Below, one piece after another: positions 55,401 to 56,883 of a stretch of 56,883 bases of DNA. The stretch covers positions 1 to 56,883 of the forward strand of contig NGBS01000040.1 of NCBI GenBank assembly GCA_002245135.1, in the 5' to 3' direction. Numbering within the stretch: position 1 is the stretch's first letter; each line of letters opens with the position of its first letter. This DNA is from Proteromonas lacertae (Eukaryota > Sar > Bigyra > Opalinata > Proteromonadidae). The position numbers and the translations under genes were made by a program. The notes beneath the pieces are model-generated. The model saw only the letters and a list, made by a program, of their open reading frames with translations. It did not search any database and was not told the origin of the DNA.

Positions 55401-56327
55401 AGTAGTGGAATCTTCAATAGATGAAAGTAATAATAACACTATTATAAATACTGAAGGAGAAGAAGCAAGACAACAACAACAGCCAGAACAACCGTCAACA
55501 GAAGAAGAAAAAGAAAAACCAGTTGAAGCTGAAAAGCCAATAATTGTAGATGGAGTTCCAGTTAATTCACCAACACATGGTTAAAAGAATTACCACCAGA
55601 ACCAAAAATTGAAGGAGAATTAGCACCACATAGTGAAGAACCAACAGTAGCAAATACAAATGCAGAAGAAGAAAAATGTAAAGAAAAAGAAAAAGATGAA
55701 AACAAGAAACAGTAATCTGCAAGAGTAAATAGTCAAAAATCAGTTTCTGTCAGAAGTAAGAATTCACAACAGAATGATAATAAAATACCATCTCCACTTA
55801 AAATGATGACAAATACGAACAAATTACCTCCAGGAAAGAATACAACAGTATTACAAATCACAGTTGATAGAGAATCTGAAGCATTAAGATTATATTATAT
55901 TAATTTATTATTAGATGAAATAAACAATCAAAATCCTGCTGATTTATGTTTAGCTCGAAAAGAGAAAAAATTAAATGGAACATCTGTAAATGGTTCAAAA
56001 AGTGAAGGAGTAGTTGATAAAACCACAACAACACCTGAAACTGGTTTAACAAATATCAGTAATAAAACAGGCAAAACAACAAAAATGGCGAATAAGAAAA
56101 TATCTAATTTACATTTAGGTTGTAGTAGATTTTGGTAATGTAGTTCGAATTGATTGCAAGACGAAGACATTTACAATAACTAACATAGGTAATTTACCAG
56201 TGAATTTCGGAATAGAAAGAAGAACTTTAAAAGAGTGTGGATATACATTAACTCCAGATGAAGTGAAAAGATTACCAGAAAGTTCAACAGTGACATTTAC
56301 AGCTAGTATTACAGCGAAATTATAGAA
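52401..56327 (+). pseudogene. hydin (ciliary central-pair protein) relic, cut off by the telomere
   Basis: Hydin is a very long protein of the axonemal central pair, built of repeated ASH/MSP-type beta domains. Readable blocks, in several frames: KVDVIDFGDQFTNRTIERVF (52533), PTFFFNKNKLDFGIVSYAFL (53010), LKSNLNHIKFGDITCLDT (53680), FTITNPTSIPAFYKLDF, NIDFGRIPYMKVEERDFHIF (54965), and close to the telomere FTITNIGNLPVNFGIERRT. The (L/I)DFG..... and N-G..P..F pattern repeated about every 110 residues is typical. A block of about 95 bp at 52539-52634 recurs at 53986-54080, showing internal rearrangement. The frame is broken many times. The last codons touch the TTAGGG repeats. Confidence 0.85.
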
Positions 56328-56711
56328 GGGTTAGGGTTAGGGTTAGGGTTAGGGTTAGGGTTAGGGTAGGGTTAGGGTTAGGGTTAGGGTTAGGGTTAGG
56401 GTTAGGGTTAGGGTTAGGGTTAGGGTTAGGGGGTTAGGGTTAGGGTTAGGGTTAGGGTTAGGGTTAGGGTTAGGGTTAGGGTTAGGGTTAGGGTTAGGGT
56501 TAGGGTTAGGGTTAGGGTTAGGGTTAGGGGGTTAGGGTTAGGGTTAGGGTTAGGGTTAGGGTTAGGGTTAGGGTTAGGGTTAGGGTTAGGGTTAGGGTTA
56601 GGGTTAGGGTTAGGGTTAGGGTTAGGGTTAGGGTTAGGGTTAGGGTTAGGGTTAGGGTTAGGGTTAGGGTTAGGGTTAGGGTTAGGGTTAGGGTTAGGGT
56701 TAGGGTTAGGG

Positions 56712-56752
<41 letters not shown>

Positions 56753-56883
56753 GGTTAGGGTTAGGGTTAGGGTTAGGGTTAGGGTTAGGGTTAGGGTTAG
56801 GGTTAGGGTTAGGGTTAGGGTTAGGGTTAGGGTTAGGGTTAGGGTTAGGGTTAGGGTTAGGGTTAGGGTTAGGGTTAGGGTTA
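56328..56883 (+). repeat. telomere, (TTAGGG)n
   Basis: About 556 bp of almost pure TTAGGG, G-strand running toward the window end, so this is the right chromosome end. A few irregular units: one shortened TAGGG near 56367, runs of five G at about 56429-56433 and 56527-56531, and one TTTAGGG near 56729. These may be true variants or base-calling errors. Confidence 0.98.

Noticed and set aside
1-56883. A ciliate with reassigned stop codons, suggested by tiny introns.
   Set aside because: TAA, TAG and TGA all end conserved frames at the expected places, and nearly all internal stops are removed by introns or lie in obvious relics.
1-56883. tRNA genes.
   Set aside because: I looked for T-loop GGTTCRANTCC-like words paired with acceptor stems and found no convincing candidate; a covariance-model scan would be needed to exclude them.

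Overview
The window is the right end of a chromosome of a strongly AT-rich, ciliated or flagellated eukaryote. From about 56328 to the last base it is a TTAGGG telomere array. All three standard stop codons close good reading frames, so the standard genetic code fits. Intron-bearing models in the window use extremely short GT-AG introns (about 20-47 nt), one of the clearest features of the sequence. Gene fragments for axonemal dynein heavy chain and hydin imply that the lineage has or had cilia. I cannot name the species. A flagellate relative of Blastocystis (opalinate stramenopile) would fit the tiny introns and the Ig-like/CCP-like surface protein style, but that is a weak inference.

Layout from left to right. 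1-263: tail of a guanylate kinase gene. 785-6568: a large intact surface protein with PA14-like, putative-Ig and CCP-like modules and one C-terminal membrane anchor. 7.8-10.8 kb: decayed member of a family of giant NTPases. 11.5-13.2 kb: a leucine-rich-repeat gene with three introns of 29-35 nt. 13.3-16.4 kb: a hAT transposon relic with an 8-bp target duplication, a second hAT piece, a Cys-rich surface-protein relic and a dynein heavy-chain relic. 16.8-21.2 kb: second giant NTPase. 21.3 kb: a 5S rRNA gene. 22.7-24.2 kb: a truncated Sec1/Munc18 gene. 24.7-29.9 kb: third, whole-looking giant NTPase (SPRY-like domains, two Crinkler/RHS-type P-loop NTPase modules, nuclease-like tail). 30-45.8 kb is mostly mobile DNA and gene debris: a CCT-zeta relic with an internal tandem duplication, a CACTA-type transposase interrupted by a 639-bp foldback element, a polyketide/fatty-acid synthase relic, an intact Tigger transposon, another NTPase fragment and a second Tigger. 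45.8-51.4 kb: a tight block of five intact glycosyltransferase genes of four kinds, alternating in strand, each with an N-terminal membrane anchor. 52.4-56.3 kb: a broken hydin gene running straight into the telomere.

How it fits together. This is a typical subtelomere: truncated copies of conserved single genes, recent duplications, DNA transposons nested in each other, and a few expanded lineage-specific families. The parts that look maintained are the PA14/Ig surface protein, the LRR gene, the third NTPase, the intact Tigger and above all the glycosyltransferase block. The two most interesting systems are that block, which could build or vary a surface glycan, and the Crinkler/RHS-like NTPase family, whose paralogs sit next to each other in different states of decay.
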